A DNA stretch of 64,000 bases. Source: Rhodonellum sp041748555 (GTDB lineage: Bacteria; Bacteroidota; Bacteroidia; Cytophagales; Cyclobacteriaceae). The notes below the pieces were generated by a model that saw only the letters and a program-made list of their open reading frames with translations, ran no database searches and was not told where the DNA came from. A program made the translations under genes and the position numbers. Of this stretch, positions 35,481-44,524 are shown in pieces (position 1 is the stretch's first letter; every line of letters begins with the position of its first letter). The stretch lies in NCBI GenBank assembly GCA_041748555.1, contig JBGTDA010000099.1, forward strand, positions 1-64,000, given 5' to 3'.

Positions 35481-36437
35481 TTACGAGATTCTGACCAATG
35501 TGGCGCCATATCCAAACCGGTTCTTTTGTGTGTCCTGAAAATACTTAATATTTCCCATTTGACTGAGATACTTGTGGATTTCTTTGCTTAAGACCCCGTT
35601 GCCGATCCCATGGATAAAGGTGATCTCATCCATACCTGACGCAATTGCATTATCAAGATTTTTCTCAAAAGTTTCCATCTGAAGTTTTAACATCTCACTG
35701 TTGCTCATATTTTCATGATCAGGAGTAAGCTTTTCAATGTGTAAATCTATTTCTTTTGCAGGTCTCTGAAAAGGATGCCTAGTCGGTGGAGGGTTGCTTT
35801 CATGATTCAGTTCCTCATTGAGTTTTTTGATGTCAATTTCCTTGCCTTGATCCATCATAGAAAAAACATATCCGTTTTTTTCCAATAATGGTGCATTTCC
35901 TTTGCTTTTAAAAAATGCAGATGCTTTGAATTTAAGTCTCCGTTCAAAAGAAGGCTGTGTCTTTTCTGTCTTTTTATGAATCGGGAAAAACTGTGCTAAA
36001 AGAGTAGGCCAATCTTCAAAATCAGCTATGGATTTTTCTGATACTTTTTTTGTGGTTTTGGCGGGAAGATCACCTGCCAGAAGTGTTCTGCTGTTGGGAC
36101 CGTAAACTTCCGACACCAGCACTATATAATCCCGAGCTGTATTGTTGATCAGGTAAATGCTGTGGTCCTTGTCGTTGATGGGGAAATAGGCCAAAAACAG
36201 GCCTTCGTCTTTGGCTGAGGTGGATTTGTTGCTGTAGTTTGCAGTGGCTGTTTCAGGTGTCTTTCCTTCTCCAAAATATTGGGTTTCGGCTGCTGAAATA
36301 ACTACCACTTCGTTTTTCATGACCGGAATCCTGAATCCGTCCTCAATTTCTATTTCCATCCTTCCACCTGAAGAAATTTTTGTAATTACTCCTGATTCAT
36401 TTCCATGCAGAAGGCGCACTTTGTCACCAATGTTCAT
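35481..36437 (-). CDS. DUF2027/Smr-domain protein
   Basis: A 318-residue protein with an N-terminal beta-rich DUF2027 part (MNIGDKVRLLHGNESGVITK, then EDGFRIPVMKNEVVV) and a C-terminal Smr domain of about 90 residues (EIDLHIEKL, then MDEITFIHGIGNGVLSKEI, ending FGYGATLVRIS). Smr domains, first known from MutS2, are nucleic-acid-binding nucleases; the H-G-x-G-x-G core is present. Without the MutS2 ATPase, the role is unknown; these proteins are widespread in Bacteroidota. Its start overlaps the photolyase stop by four bases, so coupled translation is likely. Confidence 0.9.
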   Translation of the reverse strand: MNIGDKVRLLHGNESGVITKISSGGRMEIEIEDGFRIPVMKNEVVVISAAETQYFGEGKTPETATANYSNKSTSAKDEGLFLAYFPINDKDHSIYLINNTARDYIVLVSEVYGPNSRTLLAGDLPAKTTKKVSEKSIADFEDWPTLLAQFFPIHKKTEKTQPSFERRLKFKASAFFKSKGNAPLLEKNGYVFSMMDQGKEIDIKKLNEELNHESNPPPTRHPFQRPAKEIDLHIEKLTPDHENMSNSEMLKLQMETFEKNLDNAIASGMDEITFIHGIGNGVLSKEIHKYLSQMGNIKYFQDTQKNRFGYGATLVRIS

Positions 36438-37744
36438 CTATCCAATGCTTTTTTATATGTTTCCAATGCCCTTTCCCTGGCAAATTTATGGTCTACCATC
36501 GGTTCTGGATATTCATCTGTTCCAAACTCAGGAACCCACTTTCGAATATATTTCTTTTCCGTATCAAACTTGTCGGTCTGCGATTCAGGATTGAAAATCC
36601 TGAAATAAGGTTGGGCATCTGTGCCTGTGCCGGCTGCCCATTGCCAGCCACCGTTATTCGAAGATAGCTCATAATCCAGCAATTTTCTTGCAAAATATGC
36701 TTCACCCCATCTCCAGTCGATCAGCAGATGTTTTGAAAGGAAGCTCGCTGTGATCATCCTGACTCGGTTGTGCATATAACCGATGGCATTCATTTGCCGC
36801 ATTCCGGCATCTACAATAGGATAACCTGTTTTTCCATCACACCATTTTTGGAACTCCTCCTCATTGTTCCGCCAAGGTATGCTATCATATTGGGGTTTGA
36901 AAGCCTTATCCACCACTTGTGGGTTGTGGTAAAGGATCATCATATAAAACTCTCTCCAGATCAGCTCATTAAGGAAAGTTGCATTTAGCGAGGCTGTTTC
37001 AAGAGCAAGTTTCCTGATACTGATAGTACCAAACCTAAGGTGAATGCCAAGTCTGGAAGTCCCCTCTTGGGCAGGAAAATCCCTGGTTTTGTCATATTGA
37101 CGGATGAGGGATCTATCAATTTTACGGGGAGGAATATTGATTTCCGATTCCGTAAAACCCATATCTTTCAAAGTAGGAATGGGAAGGTTAGAGGTTTGAA
37201 AAAAACTTTTTTTACGCTTGTCCAATTCCAAAGTCTGGATTTTTGAAGCATTGAATTTCTCCAGCCAGATTCTGCTGTAGGGAGTGAAAACCTTATAATG
37301 TTCTCCGGATCCGTTGAGAATTTCATCTTTTTCAAATATCACCTGATCCTTGAAGTCATAGATGGGGATATCCTTCTCTTTCAACAACTTTTCGACAGCT
37401 TCATCCCTTTCTTTGGCGTAAGGCTCATAATCTCTGTTGGTGTAGATCGACTGAATATCGTATTCCTCCATCAGGTCTTTATAGACATCCAGCGGATTTC
37501 CGTATTTTACCATCAGGCTACTGCCGAATTCTTTCAGAGATTTACTGATTTCGGTTATCTCACAATGAATAAAACCCACACGGGCATCATTTTTATCCTC
37601 CAGATCATCCAGGATATTTTTGTCAAAGATAAATAGCGGGAGCACTTGTTGCTCGTTATTATAGGCGTAGTATAATCCGGTGTTGTCCTCCAACCGAAAA
37701 TCCCTTCGGAACCAAAAGATGCTCAATTTTTCCATACCCAACAT
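36434..37744 (-). CDS. phrB: Cryptochrome/DNA photolyase family protein (CPD photolyase type)
   Basis: A light-driven FAD enzyme that repairs cyclobutane pyrimidine dimers. The length is about 436 residues. The N-terminal photolyase domain begins LSIFWFRRDFRLEDNTGLYY, and the FAD-binding half contains TSRLGIHLRFGTIS, NELIWREFYMMIL, YPIVDAGMRQMNAIGYMHNR, SFLSKHLLIDWRWGE and NNGGWQWAAGTGTDAQPYFR, where the Trp and Asn residues are those of true photolyases. The start could be ATG 37744 or the ATG three codons later (MEKLSIF), which fits family N-termini. It lies 39 bases after TamB on the same strand and overlaps the Smr gene. Confidence 0.95.
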   Translation of the reverse strand: MLGMEKLSIFWFRRDFRLEDNTGLYYAYNNEQQVLPLFIFDKNILDDLEDKNDARVGFIHCEITEISKSLKEFGSSLMVKYGNPLDVYKDLMEEYDIQSIYTNRDYEPYAKERDEAVEKLLKEKDIPIYDFKDQVIFEKDEILNGSGEHYKVFTPYSRIWLEKFNASKIQTLELDKRKKSFFQTSNLPIPTLKDMGFTESEINIPPRKIDRSLIRQYDKTRDFPAQEGTSRLGIHLRFGTISIRKLALETASLNATFLNELIWREFYMMILYHNPQVVDKAFKPQYDSIPWRNNEEEFQKWCDGKTGYPIVDAGMRQMNAIGYMHNRVRMITASFLSKHLLIDWRWGEAYFARKLLDYELSSNNGGWQWAAGTGTDAQPYFRIFNPESQTDKFDTEKKYIRKWVPEFGTDEYPEPMVDHKFARERALETYKKALDR

Positions 37745-37783
37745 GTTTATATAGAAGAAGTAACGAAATCAAAAAAATGTTTA

Positions 37784-40700
37784 TCACTCGTCTTCTTTTC
37801 TATGATTTTTTTGTAATGGATCCATTTGGTGGTCCAAAGGATTAACCTTCCTTTCCATATCTTCCAACGGGAACGGTTTCCAGTTTTGCTGATCTTCAAA
37901 ATTATAGCGCAAAAAATCATCGGTATCATTAATCCGGAGTCTCTCTTTGCTCTTGTTGGTTAATTTAGCAAGCAGTTCTTTGAATGAATTGAAAGAAAGA
38001 TTCTGCGAAACAGATACTCCGTAAGTTGCTACATTTCTGGAAAGGGAAAGTGAAGTAAAGGTGTTGAAATTATTCCTGTTGTAGATTCTGAGGCGGTATC
38101 TCCCGTCCTCGGTGAGGAGATATTCAGCTTGCCAATCCCCCGCAATACTGTTAAGGTCGGCATTTCCTTGCAGATCTGTAAAACCACCATCACGGGCTAC
38201 CCGGAGCCTCCCATCCAGAAACGTGTAAGCCACTCTCAGTTGAAAAGTTTCTAGGGTGTTTTGATCTAGGGAAGCAAGATCGATGTCCACTTCCAGATTT
38301 TGGTCCACCTGTGAAATAAAGCTGTTGAGCTGGGAAGAAAGCAGTTGACTTAAATTTGAGGTGGCCAAACTACTCACCCCGCTAAACTGGCCTTCAGGTG
38401 AAAAAGAGCGCATCATGATGACGGAAAATACCTGTCGGTTTTTTTCCTGTTCATCATTGGCAATCCTGTTTTTAAAAGCCGAAATATAGGTCTGAATATT
38501 ACCTTCGGGAAATTCACTGAAGTCGAAATCAAATGAAATATCCGGAGAAAGCAAATCCCCCTTTAGATCCATGATCACTTTTACAGGCCACCTTCTTCTC
38601 ATCTGAGGATCCTCAAGCTCAGGATTGTTTGTGGTTTGCAGGGTCTGTAAGGAAACATTTTCCTGATAGATAGCTTTCAGATTGATCACCCCTGCATATG
38701 GGTCTCCAAACCATGAAATTCTTCCTCCCGGCTGTACGACAAATTCCCGCTTGATGATGTTGTAAAGGGAAAAGTTGTACTTGGCTTCGGTGATTTCATA
38801 ATTTCCGACCATAGAAAAGTTTCCCTGAGTATCAATATTCAATGCCAAAACACCTTTTCCTCTTCCCTGAATATTTTCCCCGGTTCGGGGATCCACCTGT
38901 ATTTCCGTATAAGCATCAGGAGTCACATCCAAAGTGAAATTCATTCTTACATTGTTGATTGCAAGTTTTTCTACATTTTCTTCAAATGCAATGGACCTGG
39001 TAGTATCCCGCACATTGATGATACTGATGAAATCCTCCTGGGCCTGAACAGAACCGGAACCTATGGGAATAAAGATCCTGGTATTGGGCTGTGTAGTTGC
39101 CCTGGCTGTAAGGTCAAGATTATTTGCAGCACCAAAGATATTCAGTGACCCCGTGACGTAGGCGGTTCCATAAAATAAATCGTTGTCTCTGCTACCGGTA
39201 TTGAGCACTTGGAAATTATCAAGACTTGAGGTGATATCCAGGATAAAATCCTGAAAACCATCGTGAGCAATTCCGCCACGCATTTTACTCTGGTTTCCAT
39301 TGATGTCCTTTAAGAGCAATTCTCTGAAGCTGATTTCGTTCGGGCTAAAAAGCAAATTACCGTTTACCGTATATAAAGTATTCAGGTAATTGATTTTTAA
39401 TGTACCACCATTTACTTTTCCTGTACCTTCCACAACGGGGTTTTCAAGAGAGCCGCTGATGTCAAAACTGCCGTTGACTGTGCCACCCATCTGTGAAAGA
39501 TAATTGGAGAGGAACGGCTCCAAAATGGATAGATTGGCTTCATTGAGCTGTGCTTTTAATGCCAATTCATCATTGCTGTTTTCCAAAAATCCTTCCAGTG
39601 TAATTACTTTTTTACCATCCCGAAAATTATTGAGTTCAAGATTTATCCTGTCATTTTCCAAAAATGTTGCTGCTTCAATGTTACCGATGAGGAAGTTGTT
39701 GATAAAAAGATCCTCGATGTTGATGGATCCGTTGACACCCAGGTTTTCATAAAAATCATTGAATGCAAAAATCCCGTTGGCCTTTCCCTCAAATTCTTTA
39801 ATACTGAGTGTGTTCAATAAATCCAGATTCACATCATTGATTTCCACGCTTAGAATATCCTCAGGATTCGGACTGATATTTCCGTTGAGCGCAATAAACT
39901 GTCCTTCGTTGTATAACTTGAGATTATCAAAATCAATTCGTTTTTCTGTGATTTTGATTTCATTTTCGGGATCAAACCTCCAAATCTTTTCCAACAGCTT
40001 TAGCTCAGAAGGTTCAATTAAAATTGAAGTATGATCCGGAAAGATCCGGATTTCACTGTTGACATGCACATAGCTGTCCGAGGATAGCTGATCTTGGGAG
40101 TATGTAAAATCGATTTTGGATTGATCCCATATCGCCTCCGCGGCCATATTGTTAAATGTCAACCTGGAAGCAAGAATCTGTTTTTTTGAAAAGACATAGA
40201 ACGAAGCCAGAACTTCATCACTCCTCTTCATTTTCGAGGTATTAAAATCAAGATTTGTATCAAAAATAAAATTTCCGTTATAGAAAATGGAATCCACACT
40301 GGAGAAAAAATTGAAGACAGTGTTTTCGGGATTTTGGTAAAATGCCCCTTCAACAATAGTGTTCTTTGAAATAGAGACATTGGGTTCCAACAGGTTGATG
40401 ATGGGATTGATGTCAATAAAATTGAGATTGATGTCTATGTTGTAAGGTTCATTAAAATCAGTGATAGCAAAATCACCGGGAATGCTAGAATTGGTAAGTA
40501 TAGCCACATATTCCTCCGACAGTTGCTGCACATCCTTGATGAGTGTCTGAACCCTAAAATCCCCCGAAACACTGGCCACCAATATATCAGAGTTCAGGGA
40601 CACCAACCTTGAATTGTCCGTAAACAAAGACTGGAAAAAGAAATTGTCAATGTTAAGAGTTCTCCCTTCATAGCTCAGCATGACATCATTAAAACGAGCG

Positions 40701-42400
40701 ATTCCTTCTATGTTATCCAAGGTAATTCCTTTGGTATCCATCTCGATTTTGCCACTTACAAAACTGTCTTTTGCCAAAAAATTCAAGGGTTTCAGAAATG
40801 CGGCGTCTACTTCGGCGGTCAACCGGATTGAATCTTTTCCGGTTCGGAGATCCAGAATACCGTCCAATGACGCCTGAAGATTGGGGTCTTTGATAACAAG
40901 TTTTCCCTTGAACAAATCCTTGCCATATGTGGCATCGGTTGTGATGTTGACATAATCATACCGATTGATACCGGCTTTTTGGATATTTGCATTGACCTGG
41001 ATCAGAATGGTTTCCAATGACAATCCTGTACCTTTTACCAGTCCTGTCATAGAAACCTTTTGGAAGGTTTCCTTATTCTCCAGTAAGATGCCAAGGTCCA
41101 GGTTGTCCAGGTCCAATCTTCCGTTATAAGTCGGAAGATTCCCTTCCAGCTTGTAATTCAGCCTTCCGATGATGGTGCCGATTTCCGTTCTGAAGTTGCC
41201 GTTGGCTGTAAAATGCTTCAAATAGCCTGAGAAGTCCGTATCAAATCTGATCTCACGGAATTTCTGAATTTCCTCCCTAGCTTCTGTACTGATGTAAGGA
41301 GCCAAATCATCACTGTTCAGGATAGAATTTTGTAAAGAAAGCTGAAAGAAAGTGCTGTCTAGCTTTGGCAAACCGTCAATGACAAACTTTCCAAAGAGTG
41401 CGCTTCTTTTGCCGAATCTGATCAGCAATTGGTCCGACGCCAGATCATCCACCGTTCCTTTGATTTCTCCGCTCAAGAATATTTTATCTTCAAAATCAGG
41501 AATCCCGCTTGAGAATTTTTTAAGGTCCTTGATGTCCATTGCTGATTCATCCAATCTCGCCAGAAGGGTTACTTCTCTGTTAAAATTGGAAAATGCAGCA
41601 GGAGAATCGTAGCTAAGTTTCAGATAATCCTTGATCTCCGTATTGTTGGATCGAAATAAGAGATTATCAAATTCCATATAAGTGGAGGCATAGGTGAAAT
41701 CTGTCTTTAATTGTTGAAAGACTATTCCTGAATTTTCCTCTACACCGCGCAGATAGTTGATCTTGAATGATATTACTCCTTCATAAGTATAGAATTCGTC
41801 AGCATCGGCAACTAGATTTCTGAACCGCAATTCATTGTAATCAAATCCTTCCTCCACAGGTTTTCCCACATAATTGATGATGTCCAAAGAGGTTTTATCA
41901 AAACTGATATTATCAATATCAAATCTCACAGACTTTCTGTTGGGATCTCTTTCTTTGGGAATAAAAAGATTGTTTACTCTTAAAAAAAACTCAGAAATGT
42001 TTATGTTTTTTTCTCCCGGATGAGAAAGTAATCTCAAATTGCCACCCTTTAATCTGATTAAATCCAGGGAAGGGTTGTTTTGATTGAGAAGTCCTGCGAC
42101 GGAAAAATCTATAAAGACCTCATCAAGGTCCACCATCATACTGTCTTTTTGATCATAGATCACGACATCTGAAAGACTGATAGCATCCCACCACCTGATC
42201 CTGACTTTCGAGATGGAGGTATGGAATCCGGTATTGTCAGTGATGTAGTCTGTCAGAAAGCCACTGACTTTAGTTTGTATGGATGGTATCTGGAGTAAAA
42301 CAGCAATTAGTATAAGTCCGAATACCAAGGAAATAACCAGCCTGAAAAGCAGTCTGAAGGCTTTCCGCAAAATTTCCGTAACTTTCGACTTCTTTTCCAA
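37784..42400 (-). CDS. tamB: TamB/DUF490 translocation and assembly module protein
   Basis: A giant envelope protein of 1538 residues that spans from inner to outer membrane and is thought to move lipids or help outer-membrane protein insertion. It has one N-terminal membrane helix (LLFRLVISLVFGLILIAVLL), an AsmA-like start (LTDYITDNTGFHTSISKVRI), a long beta-rich repeat body, and a C-terminal TamB domain (about residues 1080-1490; GNFSMVGNYEITEAKYNFSL, MRSFSPEGQFSG, RLRVARDGGF, YRLRIYNRNNFN). The start codon is TTG at 42400; no ATG precedes it in frame. The gene is divergent from tsaD with 12 bases between the starts. No TamA/TamL-like barrel gene is next to it. Confidence 0.92.
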   Translation of the reverse strand: MEKKSKVTEILRKAFRLLFRLVISLVFGLILIAVLLQIPSIQTKVSGFLTDYITDNTGFHTSISKVRIRWWDAISLSDVVIYDQKDSMMVDLDEVFIDFSVAGLLNQNNPSLDLIRLKGGNLRLLSHPGEKNINISEFFLRVNNLFIPKERDPNRKSVRFDIDNISFDKTSLDIINYVGKPVEEGFDYNELRFRNLVADADEFYTYEGVISFKINYLRGVEENSGIVFQQLKTDFTYASTYMEFDNLLFRSNNTEIKDYLKLSYDSPAAFSNFNREVTLLARLDESAMDIKDLKKFSSGIPDFEDKIFLSGEIKGTVDDLASDQLLIRFGKRSALFGKFVIDGLPKLDSTFFQLSLQNSILNSDDLAPYISTEAREEIQKFREIRFDTDFSGYLKHFTANGNFRTEIGTIIGRLNYKLEGNLPTYNGRLDLDNLDLGILLENKETFQKVSMTGLVKGTGLSLETILIQVNANIQKAGINRYDYVNITTDATYGKDLFKGKLVIKDPNLQASLDGILDLRTGKDSIRLTAEVDAAFLKPLNFLAKDSFVSGKIEMDTKGITLDNIEGIARFNDVMLSYEGRTLNIDNFFFQSLFTDNSRLVSLNSDILVASVSGDFRVQTLIKDVQQLSEEYVAILTNSSIPGDFAITDFNEPYNIDINLNFIDINPIINLLEPNVSISKNTIVEGAFYQNPENTVFNFFSSVDSIFYNGNFIFDTNLDFNTSKMKRSDEVLASFYVFSKKQILASRLTFNNMAAEAIWDQSKIDFTYSQDQLSSDSYVHVNSEIRIFPDHTSILIEPSELKLLEKIWRFDPENEIKITEKRIDFDNLKLYNEGQFIALNGNISPNPEDILSVEINDVNLDLLNTLSIKEFEGKANGIFAFNDFYENLGVNGSINIEDLFINNFLIGNIEAATFLENDRINLELNNFRDGKKVITLEGFLENSNDELALKAQLNEANLSILEPFLSNYLSQMGGTVNGSFDISGSLENPVVEGTGKVNGGTLKINYLNTLYTVNGNLLFSPNEISFRELLLKDINGNQSKMRGGIAHDGFQDFILDITSSLDNFQVLNTGSRDNDLFYGTAYVTGSLNIFGAANNLDLTARATTQPNTRIFIPIGSGSVQAQEDFISIINVRDTTRSIAFEENVEKLAINNVRMNFTLDVTPDAYTEIQVDPRTGENIQGRGKGVLALNIDTQGNFSMVGNYEITEAKYNFSLYNIIKREFVVQPGGRISWFGDPYAGVINLKAIYQENVSLQTLQTTNNPELEDPQMRRRWPVKVIMDLKGDLLSPDISFDFDFSEFPEGNIQTYISAFKNRIANDEQEKNRQVFSVIMMRSFSPEGQFSGVSSLATSNLSQLLSSQLNSFISQVDQNLEVDIDLASLDQNTLETFQLRVAYTFLDGRLRVARDGGFTDLQGNADLNSIAGDWQAEYLLTEDGRYRLRIYNRNNFNTFTSLSLSRNVATYGVSVSQNLSFNSFKELLAKLTNKSKERLRINDTDDFLRYNFEDQQNWKPFPLEDMERKVNPLDHQMDPLQKNHRKEDE

Positions 42401-42412
42401 AAGATATTTATA

Positions 42413-43417
42413 ATGAAGGTTATTATTCTTGCCATTGAGTCTTCCTGTGATGAAACATCAGCCTCTGTTATATCTAATGGCAAAATACTTAATAATATTG
42501 TGGCGACGCAATCCGTACACGAAAAATACGGTGGAGTAGTTCCCGAGTTGGCTTCACGTGCACACTTGCAGCACCTGATTCCGGTTGTTCAGGAAGCCCT
42601 CTCCGATTCGGGTACAGAGAAGCATGATTTATCTGCTATTGCATTTACAAGGGGTCCCGGATTGATGGGATCATTGATGGTAGGAGTGTCTTTTGCCAAA
42701 TCATTTGCCTATTCTTTGGAGATTCCTCTGATAGATGTGAACCATATGCAGGCACATATCCTGGCACATTTTATTGAAGATCCAAAACCTGTTTTCCCTT
42801 TTATCTGCCTCACAGTAAGTGGGGGCCATACCCAATTGGTTTTGGTGAAAGATCACCTGGACATGGCGGTGATCGGTGAGACTACAGATGATGCAGTAGG
42901 AGAGGCATTTGACAAGACCGCAAAACTCATGGGATTGCCTTATCCGGGCGGCCCGTTGTTGGATAAATATGCACAGCAGGGAAATCCGTTGGCATATTCT
43001 TTCCCGATTTCCGATATGCCCGGTTTGAATTTTTCCTTCAGCGGTATCAAAACAGCTGTACTATATTTTTTAAGGGATCGTTTGAAAGAAAATCCCGGAT
43101 TTGTGAAACAAAATATTAAAGATATTTGTGCTTCTGTACAACATACCTTGATCCAGACACTTTTGCAAAAGCTAAAAAAAGCCGCAAAAGAATATAAGAT
43201 CAAAGAGATTGCGATAGCGGGAGGTGTGTCGGCAAATTCAGGATTGAGAGCTGCCCTTAATGAACAGGGAAATAAAATTGGTTGGAATATTCACATTCCC
43301 AAATTTGAATATTGCACCGATAATGCAGCAATGATTGCTATGGCAGCACATTATAAATATCAGAAAAAAGAATTTTGTGGAATGGATGTCACGCCCCAAG
43401 CAAGAATGAAAATATAA
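42413..43417 (+). CDS. tsaD: tRNA N6-adenosine threonylcarbamoyltransferase
   Basis: Transfers threonylcarbamoyl to A37 of ANN-decoding tRNAs (t6A). The 334-residue protein shows all family motifs: ILAIESSCDETSASVI at the N-terminus, GVVPELASRAHLQHL, metal-binding HMQAH within LIDVNHMQAHILAHF, LTVSGGHTQLVLV, GEAFDKTAKLMGLPYPGGP and a C-terminal CTDNAAMIA. The start ATG lies 12 bases from the TTG of tamB. smpB follows after two bases, and the HNH gene next, so this is the head of an RNA-related operon. Confidence 0.97.
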   Translation: MKVIILAIESSCDETSASVISNGKILNNIVATQSVHEKYGGVVPELASRAHLQHLIPVVQEALSDSGTEKHDLSAIAFTRGPGLMGSLMVGVSFAKSFAYSLEIPLIDVNHMQAHILAHFIEDPKPVFPFICLTVSGGHTQLVLVKDHLDMAVIGETTDDAVGEAFDKTAKLMGLPYPGGPLLDKYAQQGNPLAYSFPISDMPGLNFSFSGIKTAVLYFLRDRLKENPGFVKQNIKDICASVQHTLIQTLLQKLKKAAKEYKIKEIAIAGGVSANSGLRAALNEQGNKIGWNIHIPKFEYCTDNAAMIAMAAHYKYQKKEFCGMDVTPQARMKI

Positions 43418-43419
43418 CT

Positions 43420-43884
43420 ATGGCAGAGAAGAACAGGTTTGAGAAACAAATCAATATCAAAAACAGAAAGGCAAGATTTGAATATGAGTTTGTGGATGTC
43501 TTCATTGCCGGAATGGTCCTCAAAGGCACGGAGATCAAGTCGATCCGGGAAGCAAAAGTTTCCCTTACGGAAGCATTTTGTTTTTTCCGTGACGGAGAAC
43601 TTTTTATCCAGCAACTTCATATAGCACCTTATTCCATGGCCTCAAGCTATAACCACGAATCCGTGCGCGTAAGAAAGCTTTTGCTAAGTAAAAAAGAACT
43701 TGATAAATTAGAAACGAAATTTGCTGAGAAGGGACTTTCTATAATTCCTGTTCGTATATTTATCAACGACCGGGGACTTGCCAAAATGGAGATTGCCCTT
43801 GCACGGGGTAAAAAACTCCACGACAAAAGGCAGGATATCAAGGAAAAAGATGCAAAAAGAGAGCTTGGCAGAATGAAGTTTTGA
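43420..43884 (+). CDS. smpB: SsrA-binding protein SmpB
   Basis: Binds tmRNA and brings it to stalled ribosomes for trans-translation. The protein is 154 residues from ATG 43420 (MAEKNRFEKQINIKNRKARF); the frame runs upstream into tsaD, but that extension is not family-like. SmpB landmarks: FIAGMVLKGTEIKSIREAKV, SLTEAFCFFRDGELFI, HIAPYSMASSYNHES, RVRKLLLSKKELDKL, and the basic tail ARGKKLHDKRQDIKEKDAKR. The tsaD stop is two bases upstream. The tmRNA gene itself is not seen in this window. Confidence 0.97.
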   Translation: MAEKNRFEKQINIKNRKARFEYEFVDVFIAGMVLKGTEIKSIREAKVSLTEAFCFFRDGELFIQQLHIAPYSMASSYNHESVRVRKLLLSKKELDKLETKFAEKGLSIIPVRIFINDRGLAKMEIALARGKKLHDKRQDIKEKDAKRELGRMKF

Positions 43885-43934
43885 AACAAAATTTGGAGCC
43901 TGATGGTTTTTTAGGTTGATAAATCTTAGTTAGC

Positions 43935-44441
43935 ATGGAAAAACGTGTTTTGGTATTGAATTTTGACCATAGCCCTATAGCTGTTGTGACGGTACAAAAG
44001 GCGTTCGTTTTGACTTTTTTGGATAAAGCCAATTGCCTAACGCATTATGAAAGTCTGATGTTAAGGACCGTAGACAATTTTTTTAAATACCCTGCAGTGA
44101 TCCGGCTAAACGAATATAAAAACATTCCTTTCAGGGGGGTGTTGCTGAACAGAAACAATCTTTTTAAACGGGACAATGGTGAATGCCAATATTGTGGCTC
44201 CAAAAAACACCTTACCATCGATCACGTGCTTGCAAGATCAAAAGGAGGCAAAACCACCTGGAGCAATTTAATTACCGCTTGCCATCGCTGCAATGTTCAA
44301 AAAGGAGACAAGACCCCCGATCAGGCAGGACTCATGTTGAAAAACCCACCGTTCAAACCTTCCTTAGCTTATTTTCTAACAGAATATGCAGAAAGAAATG
44401 CTGAAGAATGGATTCCATATTTAGAATTAAGGACCGTGTAA
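43935..44441 (+). CDS. HNH endonuclease family protein
   Basis: A 168-residue protein with an HNH fold and two zinc CxxC pairs: CQYCGSKKHLTIDHVLARSK (His-Asp-His-type core, TIDHV) and TACHRCNVQKGDKTP. The N-terminal half (RVLVLNFDHSPIAVVTVQKA) is the conserved extension of this widespread stand-alone HNH group, common in Bacteroidota as a housekeeping-type gene. The DNA or RNA target is unknown. It lies 50 bases after smpB on the same strand, and the histidine kinase follows after 83 bases. Confidence 0.9.
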   Translation: MEKRVLVLNFDHSPIAVVTVQKAFVLTFLDKANCLTHYESLMLRTVDNFFKYPAVIRLNEYKNIPFRGVLLNRNNLFKRDNGECQYCGSKKHLTIDHVLARSKGGKTTWSNLITACHRCNVQKGDKTPDQAGLMLKNPPFKPSLAYFLTEYAERNAEEWIPYLELRTV

Positions 44442-44524
44442 AGAGTTAGTTTTGAGTGCATTGATTTATATTCCAAGGATAATGTGGAATAATTATTGAC
44501 GTTGTTTCTAAAAATTGGACCCCA

